A stretch of 64,000 nucleotides of DNA, from NCBI GenBank assembly GCA_941918925.1, contig OW799236.1, forward strand, positions 74,242,465 through 74,306,464, written 5' to 3'. The notes below the pieces were generated by a model. It searched no databases. It had not been told where the DNA came from and worked only from the letters and a program-made list of their open reading frames with translations. The position numbers were made by a program, and so were the translations under genes. Positions 1 through 13,600 of the stretch are shown piece after piece (the first letter of the stretch is position 1; each line of letters begins with the position of its first letter). Source of the stretch: Phyto melanocephala (Eukaryota > Arthropoda > Insecta > Diptera > Rhinophoridae).

Positions 1-445
1 TTTCAGAAATCGTTGCCAGCCAATCTTTATTTCTTATGATCTTTTTGTATGGGAACCGAATAACCTTAATGTACACACGTAGAACAGAATATGTGTAATC
101 CCATATTTAACATTTAACTTCTGCGGGATCCCAATTCTATCCAAGGCTATTCCTCTACTCCACGATTGGTTTCATGAGAGTGATTTGAAGACAGAAACAT
201 TATTCGTCCTCATATTGCACTTAAAAGCCCAGACTTTTTCTTTGTGTAGTTCAGTGGTGCCAAAAGTTTTCGTAGAAACATCTTCATTTGTCAATATAAC
301 AAGTAAAAATCTTAAATTAAAAAAAAACAAACTCAAATATGTATGCTTCTGTTTTTAAACTAACAGGAAAGATGTTAGGACTATTTTTTTAAGTAGTCAA
401 AATTCTATACAAAATAAAAGTAATTCACACTTTTCTAAATATAAC

Positions 446-852
446 ACCCAATTTACATGATGAATTTTATGACGTCCAATTTTCTTAATTCCCTTTTGAA
501 GTAAAGAAACTACTCAAATTCATACGATGGTTTTTTTTTGGACGTCTAATTTTTTTCATTTTCACAATCCAGTTGATGAGAATATAAAAATAAAACGTAA
601 CAGAAAGAACAGAAAAAAATGTAAAGCGAAGTGTAAAAAAAAAAAAAAAGCCGTGTCTATTTTTCTACCCCCCTTTCTTCACTACACCGCTTGCTATCAA
701 ACAAAAAATGACGTCCAAAACTAGACGTCATAAAATTCATCATGTAAATTGGGTGCATGTCTATTTTTATACCCCCCTTTCTTCTCTACTCCGCTTTCTA
801 GCAAACAAAAAATGACGTCCAAAATTGGACGTCATAAAATTCATCATGTAAA
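446..852. repeat. MITE with long terminal inverted repeats and a duplicated right arm
   Basis: About 37 bp beginning at 446 (core TGATGAATTTTATGACGTCC) return inverted at 716-754 and a second time at 819-852. The right arm sits in a tandem duplication with a period of about 104 bp (655 versus 759, both starting GTCTATTTTT). Between the right arms lies a near-palindrome centred near 823 made of TGACGTCC and its complement. There is no coding capacity. The inverted arms fit a non-autonomous DNA transposon; its superfamily is not clear because I see no convincing target duplication. Confidence 0.6.
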
Positions 853-1242
853 CCTACTGTAATACTGTGTAGGTTTTAGTTTTTTTTAATAATTAATTTA
901 AATTTTGATAGTATAGCTCGGACATTGATAATATTCAACGCTTTTCAGACGAACTTTAGTAAGCGTATTAAATTTAATGCAAATTTCGACATAGGAAAAA
1001 CTATACTGAGCTAGTTGTAATCATTTTTGAAATTGTGTGCCAAAACTGGTTTACAGTAACAATTTCAAAATTTGTAAAATATTTAATAAAGTATTTGTGA
1101 CGAATCTCTCTAAATTTGTCATCTCAATTTTAAACCTTACTGTCATCAATTTAACTCGAAAAAAGTTTTATTAGACCAGTTAATCTAAACTTTTTGTTAA
1201 TAATGTAATGTAAAGTACAACATAGTCATAAATAACGTCATT

Positions 1243-1580
1243 ATTGTATCCTTCACCTGTGGTTGAACAAGGATATAAATATATACCTTTGTCATTCCGT
1301 TTGTACTTTCCACAATTTTCATTTCCGTAAAGAATATATTTTCTGAAAGCTTATGAATAGAGGAGTCGATTCAGCCATATCCGTCTGTCCGTGTGTTGGT
1401 TGAAATCAACTTTAAGAAGCAACCATATGTTTCTCAGATCTGTGTATGGTGTCAATCTTTTGGAAATATCCGGGAATGAATCACTATTAAAATTCACCAT
1501 AATCGCCCCATAACTTTCTGAGATATGAGCAAATAAACACGACTGCCTCTGTTTTTCTCCTTTTTTTACCGCCATAATTA
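1243..1580 (-). repeat. Partial mini-me-like element
   Basis: This diverged copy carries the family hallmarks in order: a terminal hairpin-like ATCCTTCACC...AAGGATAT, then TGTCATTCCGTTTG, the AGCTTATGAATAGAGGAGTC core, a short GTCTGTCCGTG run and GTTGAAATCAACTTT. The distal half with the A/T tract and the CGGCCG hairpin is missing. It is one of the oldest-looking copies in the window. Confidence 0.7.
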
Positions 1581-2904
1581 AAAGTTTTTTAACCATAGAA
1601 TAATTTATAGGTACCTTTTCTACTATTTGTAGATACAACATGCCTCTACAGATATTTTTGAAAATTGTTGGATAAATTGGGCTCTAATCGGTAAAGTTAT
1701 TGGTAAAAAAAAATTTTAATATATGTATATTCCAAAAATTTACAAACGAAAATCAATTTTTTTCAGCTTCTAGAAAACCAAGATAGTCATTATTGATATC
1801 ATCTGAAAGCTCATGACTAATGCAATATAGACACTATAAAAAAATTAAAATTCATGTTGGCCGCCACTACAAAATGGCGGATTGAATTGACAGCATTATA
1901 TTAAAAACAGTCTTTAAAAACAATAAATAAAAATAAAAACAACCACCTTAATACGAAATTAAAATATTAAAACTAGAAAAAGTCTTAATTTAAGAGTGCA
2001 AATCTTACTTATATGAGTTTTTTTATGGTGATGAAATGACTACCTTAAAGTAAGATCATTAAAGAAAAATCTGTGCCAAAAAGCAATAACTGCTTAAGTC
2101 GACATAACTTAATAATAACTTTATTGCAATCCCACAATTTCGAACTACCCTCAGGCGAATTTTCAACTATTTTGGACAACTTTAATACAAGAAGAAATGC
2201 CTATAATAGTCTTTATTGATTCAATTATAAGCATCAATTCCATCAATTTATAAGCAACAACTCGAAAAATTAAAAGTGATTTTCCAAATAACGATAAAAA
2301 AGACATTAGCAGTTTTTCCTTATTGTTAAAGTAAAATATAATAATCTATTTGATGACTCATTTCTACTACGTATATTAAATATCACATTGTTTCGATAAT
2401 TTTATTATGTCCCAGTTCTGTTTTATTATTAATAATAGAGATCTTATTGATAATTAATTCTGTATAAAAGCTCTTCTTTTAAGTTCTCTCAACTTCAAAA
2501 TCTATCTTAAAATTAATCAATCGTTTAATAAAAATTCTATTCTAAACTATGAATTGCTTGTAAAACAAACATAATAATTGAATTTATTTATCTTTAAATT
2601 TACAGCTCTAGCAGTTAATACGAAATAAAGAACACTTAAAGAAGCACCCACATATAAACAAACGAAACGTTGTGTAGTAGTGAGTGGTGACAGCCAATAG
2701 CCCGCCAGCCAAAACACAAATAACAACCAGAAGCGCTAACGGCATCGCCGCCTACACTTAATTTGTTTTTCCCCTTCAGTAATTTTTCAAACATTTGTTT
2801 TGACACAAGGAAGCCAAATTTAGCTAATAGACGCCCCCGGAAAAGAAAAACGTAAAGTATTCGACGTTGCTTTAGTTGTAGTTGTAATAATACCAAAGCC
2901 AAAG

Positions 2905-5900
2905 ATGCAGTGCAGTCTAGAACAAATGAACGATAGTGAGAGATCACCAAACCGAACAAATTTACGAGTGAATTTCAATGAAAAGGGCTCGGAGGTTAAA
3001 GAGCGTCGCGAAAAATTCCTCACCGCTAAATATGGTTCACATCAGATGAGTTTAATACGCAAACGTTTGGCGGTCGAGATGTGGCTGTACGATGAGTTGC
3101 AAAAACTTTTTGATCCGCCGGTAAGTTATAAATTGAAATTATTCTTAAAGGAAAGATAAAATTAGTACGTATGTATTTGTCAGAAATTCTTTTTTAGTCG
3201 TTTTTTATTCATTAACAGATTAATTGTGAACAAACAAATTTTTGCACTAATTCAATGTGAATAACATTTCTCTTGACTTCTAAATCAATAGTGCAAGAGA
3301 AGGCATTCTTCATGCCTCCATAAGTCCAAAATAGTTTGTCATAAATGATGTGCTTCAAAATACATGCAAAATATTTTAAACAATTTATGTAAGCAAACAA
3401 AATCAACTAATGAGACATGCGTCTCTTTTCACCTAATATGCATGCGTTCAATGCAATTATTAGAATTGAGTGAAGTTTATCAATATGTTCATATAAACAC
3501 ATGATCTTCAATGACACGTTAAAATGACAATGTTAAAATCAAGCATGTTTCACCTAAATTGAACAATTTCATCATGTGTTGAATCCATGCATTCACTATT
3601 TCTTTTGCTTGTCTTTTTTACTGGGAATATTAAAATTTTTATTCAGGACGGTGTTAATTTTTAACATTGTTATATTTGCAACGAATTTTAAATTGTGGTA
3701 ATGAACGCAAAATCTAAAAAGGAATCTATTACCGACACTAGCCGAGTGTTATGCATTTTCAAAATAAGCTACTCAGCTACATCAGCACTCTTTTATGTGA
3801 ATTGTTTTATCAATATGTGGTTTTTTCACAGTAGGGTTTTTCTTCTCTTTGTATATTTTTGCATGATTTTGTATCGTAATTTATATTTAGCGTATGTTTA
3901 TAATTGGTAAAAGTATATTTTTTCTAACTTTTCTTTATTTTTTCTGATTTTTGTTTATTGTTTAGTTTGGAAGTTAATTATCATCTTCAGATCAATGTGT
4001 TTTTCTTGTATTTTTTAGTATTATGATTTGTGTGTTTATTTTATATTTTATGGTTTATTTTTTCTGTGTTTTTTAGAGCGAAGCTATTGATGTGGATATT
4101 GATGAAATTCTAGATATGGATACAGACGATATAAGAAGATCTCATTTAATTGTAAGTAAAAGATGTACACACACATACATATGTATATAGAAAGATCAAA
4201 ATACATATAAATTTTTAATATCAAAATGAAGTCATAACTAATGCAGAAGTATAGTGTAAATCAACTTAATTGTCATGCAATTATCATTAATTAATTCCCT
4301 TATAAAAATTAAACAAGTAACAGTGCTATATTCGGCAGTGCCGAATCTTATATACCCTTCGTGTAGTCATACAATAACAATTGTATCACCATTCATCTCA
4401 TATAAAATACGTACATACATGTAAAAAACATACCAAAAAAAATATATTAAAAATAAAAAAAAAATAATAAAAAAAATTACAAAAAAAAAAAATTTAAAAA
4501 AAATTTTAAAATATTTTTTAAAAATTTGTTTAAAAAATTAAAAAAAAATATTAAAAAAAATAATAATATATAAATAGTATATTAAATAAAATAAAATTTT
4601 TTGGCTTAGCTGGAATTCGATGCCACGTTTACTTTAACCAGTATGTAGGTTGTAGTTGTAATTGTGAAAAAAACGAGGTGGTCGTGGTTTTTTGCTCATA
4701 TCTCAGAAAGTTATGGGGCGATTATGCTGAATTTCAATAGCGATTCATTCCTGGATATGTCCATATAGAGATCTAATGAACAATTAGTTGCTTATAAAAG
4801 TTGATTTCAACCAACACACGGACAGACGGGCAGACGGACAGACTGACAGAGCTTAATCGACTCCCCTATTCATAAGCTTTCAGAAAATATATACTTTATG
4901 GGGTCGAAAATGAAAATTGTAGAAATTTCACACGGAATGACAATCCTATATATACCCTTTTTCACTGTGTGAAGGGTATAATTACAAATGAAATATTAAA
5001 TTTTTACTGATTTTGCTATTAGTTAGGCTCATTAATAGCACTTACGTTTTTATACTCGCCACCAAAAAAATGGTGGGGATATATTCATTTCGTCATTCCG
5101 TTTGTAACACATCGAAATAGACCCCTTAATGTATATATATTCTGAATCGGGGTTTCATTTTATGACGATCTAGCAATGTCCGTCCATCTGTGCGTCTGTT
5201 GAAAGCACGATAGAGGAAGGATTGAAAAAGCTAGGGGCTCAAATTTTGCCAGAATATTTCTTATACACTTCGTATTTCTTATATGCTTGGTATTGAAAAT
5301 AGGCTAAATCGGAATTTTAGGAATTTTAGTTATAGCTCGTAATGCAAGAGTAGGTCAAAAGAAAAATTCCTTAAATCTATGAATTAGGAAAAAAGTTATA
5401 GATAAGTTATAAAATGTACGTAAATTTATACCACACAGTGTATTTTTCGGTATTTTTAAAATTAAAAACGTAATAAAACTTACAAATTTATATGTATGAT
5501 TCTAAAATTTTGCAAACACTGCTTTTTGGTCATAGGCTTTGTACTAACGGAAAGTAAATGTGACACGCTCACTTTTACGTCCACGTACCAAATAACGCTT
5601 TATCTCAAATTCATAAAATTTCTCTATGAATAAAGGTTTTGGACGAATAAAGGACTCTATATTGAAATATCTGAGTGGAGTTTATTGGCAGAAACTATTT
5701 TGACACGCCTACTAAACCGCCCACTTTTCACGTAATCTGCTGTTAATAAAATTAAGAAGTTCACAAAACCAACAAAATTAGTGGTATGATAATAAGATTT
5801 TGTCCATATAGCTTTTTAGTCAATGTCATTGTTATGCCAGAAAATAAAGGTTACACGCCCACCATATAGCGGTTTATCTTAAATTCATATAATTTCTCTA

Positions 5901-7622
5901 TGAATAAAGTTTTTGGTAGAATAAAGGACTATATATAAATATCTCAGTTTTATTTATTAGCAGAAACTATAATTACACGTCTACTTTTACGCTTAATTTC
6001 ATTGAAAGACTAAATTAACGAAATCATTTTACAAGCATACCGAAGTTATACAAAGAAAGTGCTACATATTTTAGTAAGAAGAGATTATTCCACAGCGATT
6101 ACTGTTAATAACAAAATAATACATTTTATGCTATAAAAGTACACAAAATTGGTGGTGGGTATACTTATGGGCTCTTATTTGTTTAACCTAACCTAGTATT
6201 TACCTACCAGATACCGGTTCCTATCTCGATAACTTTAGCAAATTTTTTTAAAATTTGTTTTATTCGTAGTCTTTTTAAGTTTTTCTTAATGTAAACACAT
6301 TTTAAGGTACAAATACCATACAATCAAACAGTTTTTGTCATATATTTTGATAAAGATAAAACTTGAGATCTTTAAATTTGATATGTGAATATAAAAAGCT
6401 TAGAATTAGTTGGAGTCAAAATTTAAGTGTATTTAACATGCTATGAAAATACATTTTACTCAGGTTAAAGGCTAAGCTTTACTGTATTACGCACACATTA
6501 AGGGAATTATGTGTGATTTTTTAATCGTTTGGGTTTCGAAAATGAAAAAAAAACGAAATGCAAAATTGAATAATGTATTGCTTTGAGTATATACATAAAT
6601 GGATGCCTTTCATTTGCCATTTCCTATATGTTGCTCGCAGCTACGTTGTAGGTGGTCTATCCGTGAGCTACAATTTTGGCATACATTTTTCAAGCATTTC
6701 GTTTGATATATCATCAATGGCAGCTGTAATGTTGTGTTCCAGTGCTGGATTTGTGGCTGGCATGTTTTTGTACACGAAAGACAAATACCAACAAATTTGT
6801 TTAATTGGGTCAAATCACATGATTTTGGTCTGCTTCAAAACACTAACATAAACTCGCCTCTCAATAGCTTCATGGTATCGCATGTGGTGTGTCATGTGTC
6901 ACCGTCTTGTTGAAACCACATATCAACCAAGTCCAAGTCGGTATTTAAAGCACAATACCTTGCTCCATTGAATAACACAAGCCATATTGTTGACAACGGC
7001 GACGAATTAGCATATCGTGATCTTCATTGACACTGGCCGATACAGCAGCAATATTTTCTTTGGTACGCACTCTTCGCATATGGGTTAGTGTATTATTGTC
7101 CAATTAAGTGAAACAGATGCGTAATTTGGTCACAACAGCTTGAAGAACCTGTTTGGTGGGTTAAAGCTTATCTTCCTTTATAAAGAAAATAATTATATTG
7201 TATTGCATATTATGATTTTACTTTACACATTACTACTAATTTCTATATTTAAGAAAAATATTGACAAAATCAAATGACAGGACCTTTTATAGAAAAAAAA
7301 ATTGGCTTAAAGCTATAACTGTTACTAAGTTTTTTATTAAGTTAAATGTCTTAAATACAAGTAAAACGAAAAAAAAAACGCTAAAAAAAAATTAAAAATA
7401 TCATAAAAGTTATAAAATACTTATATAAAAATCATTATTTAAATTCTCGTTTTTATTTTTAAATTCCAGAGATTATTATCTGTCTGCAAACGCCCGCAAT
7501 CTGACATATCGGTAAGCTTTTGAAACAGCAACTTTACAACAAATTTTAATCGATATTAACCATTTCTATTTTTTTCACAGAAATTCATCAGTGATCTACT
7601 GGATCGGGCTAAAACGTTGTAA
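2905..7622 (+). CDS. PPP1R14/CPI-17-like inhibitor of protein phosphatase 1
   Basis: Four exons join in frame: 2905-3120, 4077-4151, 7470-7511 and 7581-7622, giving 124 aa with GT-AG introns of 956, 3318 and 69 bp. The product matches the CPI-17 fold: LTAKYGS around T40, then RKRLAVEMWLYDELQKLF, IDVDEILDM-like helix, DDIRRSHLIRLL, and a C-terminal FISDLLDRAK helix. In vertebrate CPI-17 the threonine of the equivalent VTVKY motif is phosphorylated and turns the protein into a PP1/myosin-phosphatase inhibitor; T40 (LTAKY) occupies that place. That activity is known for the family and is inferred here. The ATG at 2905 precedes a 38-residue basic leader and gives the expected small size. The 3.3-kb second intron is filled by two mini-me copies and a mariner relic. 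Possible poly(A) signals lie near 7713 and 7909. Confidence 0.88.
4313..4981 (+). repeat. Mini-me-like element, subfamily 1
   Basis: The copy is nearly complete, inside intron 2 of the PP1-inhibitor gene. It starts ACAAGTAACAGTGC, has the palindrome ATTCGGCAGTGCCGAAT, an A-rich tract at 4430-4600, a GACAGACGG run, the CTATTCATAAGCTTTCAG core and the end GAAGGGTATA. It has no coding capacity. Confidence 0.85.
5051..6183 (-). repeat. Mini-me-like element, subfamily 2 (GGCGGGTATA type)
   Basis: This reversed copy lies in the same intron. It opens with TATACTCGCCACCAAAAAAA, contains the ATGTCCGTCC run and several 'gcgtgtcaaa/gtgggcgt' sub-repeats in reverse, and ends GTGGTGGGTATA followed by GGGCTCTTATTTGTT. 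The hairpin ATTCGGC...GCCGAAT found in other copies has been lost. It is a useful empty-site reference: it lacks the mariner insertion present in the copies at 27.4 and 32.4 kb. Confidence 0.8.
6615..7165 (-). pseudogene. Degenerate mariner (DD41D-type) transposase relic
   Basis: On the minus strand the second catalytic block survives as MWFQQDGD (near 6915) and is followed by a remnant of the PRSCDLT block and a SSRIDHLQRSCEQHIG tail, as in the copy at 8211-8915. Stops and frameshifts break the reading frame. It lies in intron 2 of the PP1-inhibitor gene and opposes its transcription. No intact TIR was found. Confidence 0.7.
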
Positions 7623-8210
7623 ACATTTTTGTCGCTCACTCTCTTTTGCACCACTAACACACTTGCATCTTTCAACAAATGCAAAAGCAAAAATTTTTCA
7701 TTTAATTTAGAAAATAAATTTTGTTTAGTTTCTTTTTTTGTTAAATTATTTATAAAATATATTTTACAAGAACAAAAATAATTATATAAAAATTTAAGTT
7801 TAATTTAGTTTTTTAAGAAAAAAATTTTCAAAAAATCTCAAAAAAACACTCAATTTATTAATAACTAAAGTTATTTGCTTTAAGTTTAAGCTTATTTTTT
7901 AACTTTCAATAAATATTAGTGTTTTAATTGAATAAAATTGAACAATAAGAAATTTGTTAAAGTTGAACAAAACTTGTAATCGATTCGAACAAACATAAAC
8001 AAAGAAAAAAGTAAAAAATTATAGTCTGGTTTAGCTGACTAAATATGATATCCAACATCAACTTATAGTTTGTGTAATAAAATTTTATTTTTTTTTTATA
8101 TTAAAATTAAGTTTATAGAGTATTTTTCTGGCATGGATCTTAAGCTTAAATTACACGTGACATAACCATAATGCCATAGTCATAAAAAACCAAAATTCAA
8201 TTGGTTTATA
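7623..8210. other. 3' flank of the PP1-inhibitor gene; no further feature
   Basis: This is AT-rich DNA with A and T runs. It holds possible poly(A) signals (AATAAA near 7713 and near 7909) and no recognisable gene or repeat. Confidence 0.5.
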
Positions 8211-8915
8211 TTGGGTGATTTTTTAAGAGCTATAGGAAAGCTTTAAAAAAAACACATAAATTTTAGAAAAATTCATGAAATCTTTATTTGAATCGATAGT
8301 ACGGTCCATATAATTTGATGTTTGAAGATTATATCATGCAAACCGTGACTGCGCCTTAAATGGTCCATCCGCTTAGTCTAATTTTGGCATATTCTTTCCA
8401 AAATTTCGGCCGGTATCTCATGAATAAATTCTTCAATGTTGTCTTCCAATGCGTCAATTGAAGCGGACATGTGTGTATAGACATAAGCTTTAACATAGCC
8501 CCACAAAAAATAGTCTAAAGGCGTTAAATCGCACGATCTAGGCGGCCAATTGATCGGTCCCGAACGTGAAATGAAATGTTCACCGAAATCGCCTCTCAAT
8601 AAGTCCATTGTTAAGCGTTCTGTGGGGCATGTGGCACCGTATTGTTGAAACCACATTTGATGCAAGTCAAGCTCTTGCATTTTGGGCAAAAAAAATTGGA
8701 TATCATCTCACGGTAGCGCTCACCATTCACAGTTACGTTACGATTCGCATCATCTTTGAAGAAGTACGGTCCAATGATGCCACCAGCCCATAAACCGCAC
8801 CAAACTGTGACTTTTTCTGGATGCATTGGTAGCTCTTACAATGCTTCTGGCTGATCTTCACTCCAAAATCGCAATTCTGCTTATTAACGCAGCAATTGGG
8901 CCTCTGTTACTCAGC
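8211..8915 (-). pseudogene. Mariner-family transposase pseudogene, DD41D spacing
   Basis: Two overlapping frames on the minus strand give MHPEKVTVWCGLWAGGIIGPYFF, then LDLHQMWFQQYGATCPT and SCDLTPLDYFLWGYVKAYVY. In this family the second catalytic residue is the aspartate of WFQQD, which is Y here, and the third is the last D of DLTPLD. I count 41 residues between those positions, the DD41D signature. The first catalytic block is missing and a frameshift lies near 8690. The left end TTGGGTGATTTTTTAAGAGC at 8211 looks like the TIR, preceded by TA, the usual mariner target. The right TIR was not found. The element is dead. Confidence 0.85.
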
Positions 8916-11900
8916 TGTTTTGTATGATTATGGTTATATCACGTCAAATATATTTAATAAACGATTTATGGCCAATTCTGGATTAGTCTTTGTGAAACTT
9001 GTTGATTTCTACTAATATCTAGCAAATAAGTAGTTTTAATTTCAGCGTGTGTATGGTTTATTCCGCTATGTATTTCGACAACAATGTTAAAAAGAATACA
9101 GACTAAAACCGTTAAGACGACTCTACAACTATCTCTAACTATGTTGGTGTGAGGATTACTGAATTAAATCAAATTTTTAAAACAAAAAATAAAAGTAATA
9201 ATTGGTCATTTCACAACCTGTGTTGTATCCATGTATGGCATTAAATATTTTAATAGTTTTGTATATCTTTTTTAAAGATTTTTTTTAATACTGTTATTTG
9301 ACTTACAACAGACAACTACATAATAAGTGTGATATCTATGGAGACCTTGGTCTGAGACGAATAGAACTGCTACAGTCTAAAACAAACGCTTGTGACATCT
9401 CAGAGGCAGGAAAACTTTGGGAACCGAAAAGAAACCTATGTTGATAGTGGTCTGTTTCTGTACCATTCGTACATGTTATGTACAATAGACAACGATAATA
9501 CAGAGGTTGTGAATGGAGCAAATATCAATTTGTTTGATCTCTTTACCAATAATCATGGCTTATTCGAAAAATCAAAATTGTGGTCAATTTTTATATAGTT
9601 TTAATTTATAATATTTTGTTACATCATTAGATCGAAATAATGTTAAATTCGATATTTTTATATAATCCTACATAAAGGTGTAGTGAAAAGATAAAAATAA
9701 AAACTGTAACATCAATATAATAAAAACAAAAAGGAAAACATTTTATAACTTATGAAAACAATATTTTAGAATTTTAAAAGTAGTCCTGTCAACATTTTAT
9801 GAATCGATTAAGAAATTGAATACCCAGGAACAACAATACTTCTTTGGTTTTTTGGTTATTTATAGCTTTTTTAACCTAAAATTTTAACTTATAATATGAG
9901 TTTAATTAAAATTAAAAAACAAATAAAAATAAAGCTCAGGTTCACTGCCAAAATGTATTGAGAAAGCGTTTTTTACAAAATATAATTTTTTTAGGAATGT
10001 AAGCTTGAAATACTTAATATTCTTTGCCAGAAAAGTGCGTGGTTTAAAAATAATCCATATAAATATTGTTCTTGAGTTACAAATGATACATATATGGAAA
10101 CATTTTTTTTTACTCAAAAAACATTTTTTGTTTGATGTAATAAAACAAAACAAAAATGCCGCATGTTGCAATAAAAGTAATAAGAACATTTTCTTAGTAA
10201 AAAAAACACTAAAGACATTGTCTCATTAACAATTGTCCCTATAAAAAAAAGTATAATTTTTATTTTTAAAAATTAAAACGGAAAGTTTTAAAGTAATTTG
10301 TTTTTTAAACACAACGACATTGTTCCAAATAGAGAATGATTAAATAAAAAGATTTAAAAAAGTAAAAATATGTATGTACTAAAAGGCTTTAAAATTATTT
10401 AAAACAGCTTTTAAACTAATAAATTAAAATTAAAAGTTTTTTAAACTTTTAGAAATTTAATACATTTTTAATTACAAAATATATGCCATTCTTTGAGCTA
10501 AAGAATTTAAAATTAAGTCTTTAGAATGAAAAAGTCTTTACTTAATAATTTTAGAAAGCTTTTAACAAAATTCAGTAAAGCTATTTCTCTGTTTTTTGGA
10601 AAAACATGTTTAGCTTAAGATTTTGAACAGCTTTTGAAAGATTTAAAAACTTTTGAAAGATTTTAGTATCTAGCTATTTAAAAATTTAACGCTTTTTTTC
10701 AAACCGAAGTTTTAGAAACCTGTAAAAAAATTTTTATTTTTTAAATTAAGCTGTTTATTAAATTCTTTAAAATACTATAAAAATTTAGAAACCTAAATGG
10801 TGTTGTAATTAAACATAACTTTTGTTAAATGTCATTTCATGAATTTGTATTTAAATGCACATTAAGGTAAATTTCATTTAAATTTAAATTGTCTTTAAAT
10901 ACAGTTTCAGTTTTAAATGATAATTCTCATTTAATTGTGATAAATATATGGCAGCATAATGATCTTTTTTTTTCTAGTATTCCAGGAAACAATTGTTTAG
11001 CAGAAATAACGTAATATTTTAAAAGGTTAATCATGAAAGAAAAAGTGTAAAATGAATTAAAATATTTTTATTCTGTATTTAAAAACACCAAGAAATTATT
11101 AAACAAGTATTAAAATAAATATGGATACAAAATCTTAATTTCACTGCAACTTAAAAAATGTCTGACAAAATTTTAAACACTTCAAAACATATTTTTTAAG
11201 GTGGTGATAACCGCACAGCTGATCTATATCCTTTTTTAGCATAAACGTTGGTTGGATTGTTGTGTATGTTTCAATATTTTGCTTTTCCCCATGCGATTTT
11301 TTTTTAAACACAAACAAAATAATTTTTGTTTTGTCAAAACTAAAGCAACAATAAAACATTTTGTTGTTTTTTTATGCTAAAGAATAATTACCGCCTGAAA
11401 ATAAAATTTGTGTCGATAATTCTTTAAAACTTTCTAGTTAACTAAATTTCCTCATTTGGTGTGTTTTATATATAAGTATGTACATACAATATAAATGTGG
11501 GTTCTTTGTAGACATTAGTATTATAAGTTATAATTGATTAAACGTAAAAACACGTAATATGTTGTGTAAATATATACGTTAATTACAGAGAATTTACTTT
11601 AATTAAAACTTTTAAGCAAAAAAAAAACAGATTTTTAATTTAAAACAACACTTCTCTATAACAACTTAGTAAACCAAAAATTTCTAATAATACCCACTCT
11701 TGCACTTGAAATTACTATACGAGTAGAACTACTGTAAGCTACAGTTTCACATTTTACAATATACCTAGTTAAAATTTAGTTTAAACCTATCAAACCTATA
11801 CCAAGTATTCTTCAACTAAGCTCAATAATTTATTATCATAAAAAAATAAGGAAAGAAAAAATACATTAAATTTAAACAAAACAAAAAAAAATAAATAAAA

Positions 11901-13120
11901 GAAAAATCATCTTTATAGTAGCAATTTTAACCTTAAAACAAAAACTTTCTTAATTAACAAAATTATTTCTACTAAATTTAAGTGTCAAAAAATTAAAACA
12001 GAAAAAGGATAAGATGACTGTTTGAATTGACATTTAAGCCTTGAACCACCAAAAAAAGTTGTAAAGCCAAAGTTAAATTCGTTTGTTTCTCTATAGAAAT
12101 TATGGACACTATAATTGGGATTACTTTTTTAGTTTATATATACATACATATATATTTTAGTATTTAACAATTAATGAATATGTACGAATATTTAAATATT
12201 TTAGGTGCTCATTAATACACATACATACATACAAACAAACATTTAATATGCATACAAACCCATAAATAAATATATATTTTATATTATTGTTTTGAAAAAA
12301 AAAACAAAAGTTAAATTTTATAAACACGGCTTTTTAAAGAAAAATCATGAGAAAAAAAACATTTTTATATAGAAATTACAGTTAAAAAATAAACATTTTT
12401 ACCTACATTCTTATATCATTTAAGTTTCCCTTCCTTTCTCACACAAAATTATCATGTATGATAATATTAATATTTGTAATACCTAAATATAGAATATAAA
12501 AAATATGGAAATAAAAACGTGTGTATGTTTTTGTAAAAGTAAAAATTAATTAATTTTGTCATTAAACAATAAATTGGAAAATAAAGAAAAACCAGATGAA
12601 GCTTTGCAAAAAAAAAAAAAAATTTTACTTCGTTTTACTGTAGGCCGATCACAAAAATAATGGTAATAAAAATATGTGTAGTATGTATGTTTCTTCAAAA
12701 GCAAGCACGAGGATATAAGGTTGGGTGGGAGGTGGTTGGCACTGTTTAAATAATATATTTGCATCCTCAAATAAAATTGCAATAAGGCCGTTTAAAATGC
12801 GTAATAGATAAGTCACAAGGTATATAATTGAATTACTCCTAGGTTGGTTTTTGTTTAGTTAAAATTATTACTTTTCCAAACAATAATTCAAAAATTGGCT
12901 TTATGCGCAATGTATATAAGTATAACGAATCTCACAATAACGAAAATCCGATATAACAAACAGTACAATTATTGATAATTTAATTCTCGATATAACAATG
13001 GTAAGTAAAATACAGTAAGAAAAGACAAACTATCAACGAAAATTTATATACCGAATGATTTTAACACGAAATAAAACAAAATTTTTTCAGAGAATTATCG
13101 TTATATTTTTTATTTTATTA
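8916..13120. other. Long AT-rich intergenic stretch without a recognised gene
   Basis: I read both strands and found no homology that I recognise, no long repeat and no RNA gene. Short open frames occur only by chance in A/T-rich sequence. Around 12900-13000 there are several variants of CGATATAACAA that may belong to an old DNA-transposon end, but I cannot define it. Confidence 0.5.
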
Positions 13121-13124
13121 CTTT

Positions 13125-13440
13125 TTCTTTCAAATATCCCTAAAGAAAGTCCAACGGTGCCAATTAACATCGCTACACGTCCATTTAATTTCTCGCCCAA
13201 AAGAGACAATGCGGCAATTAATCTTGTTAACGAATTCACCGAGGTAAAATTGAGCCTCGTCGCTGAAGATGATTTTCTTTGTCAGGTCAGCAATCACCAT
13301 TTTTAATTGATCGCCTATTTTCGTAAAAGGCGCTGCTCAATTGTGTACCTCTAAATATTTGATTTTGTCAAACACTGATACAAAGGAATGTCATATTAAG
13401 TTGGGAAAAAAACTTGACGTTAAGATGTGACTCACAATTA
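13125..13440 (-). pseudogene. Mariner transposase fragment with the first catalytic block
   Basis: Minus-strand translation through 13280-13150 reads KKIIFSDEAQFYLGEFVNK followed by INCRIVSFG, the block around the first catalytic aspartate (SDEAHF-like). This is the portion missing from the copy at 8.2 kb. The sequence near 13395-13440 (AACTTGACGTTAAGATGTG) also matches the mariner end at 57.95 kb. Frames are broken further upstream. No TIR pair could be set. Confidence 0.65.
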
Positions 13441-13600
13441 ACATCGTGCATTATGGTTAGACCACTCTATATAACATTCATAAGCTGGCTTAACCTAACA
13501 CCTATGTATGTCTGCATGTATGTATGTATGTATATGAACAATTCACATACAGCTTTTCTCGTGCGAAATTTGCTACAAATTTTGCTAATTGCTTAATTCG

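Noticed and set aside
7020..7110. tRNA-like or structural RNA signal
   Set aside because: No cloverleaf with conserved A and B boxes could be drawn here or elsewhere in the window; this stretch is explained by the mariner relic.
9392..9598. Possible small gene at 9.4-9.6 kb
   Set aside because: No homology recognised, no splice or coding signature, and an overlapping antisense frame of similar length.
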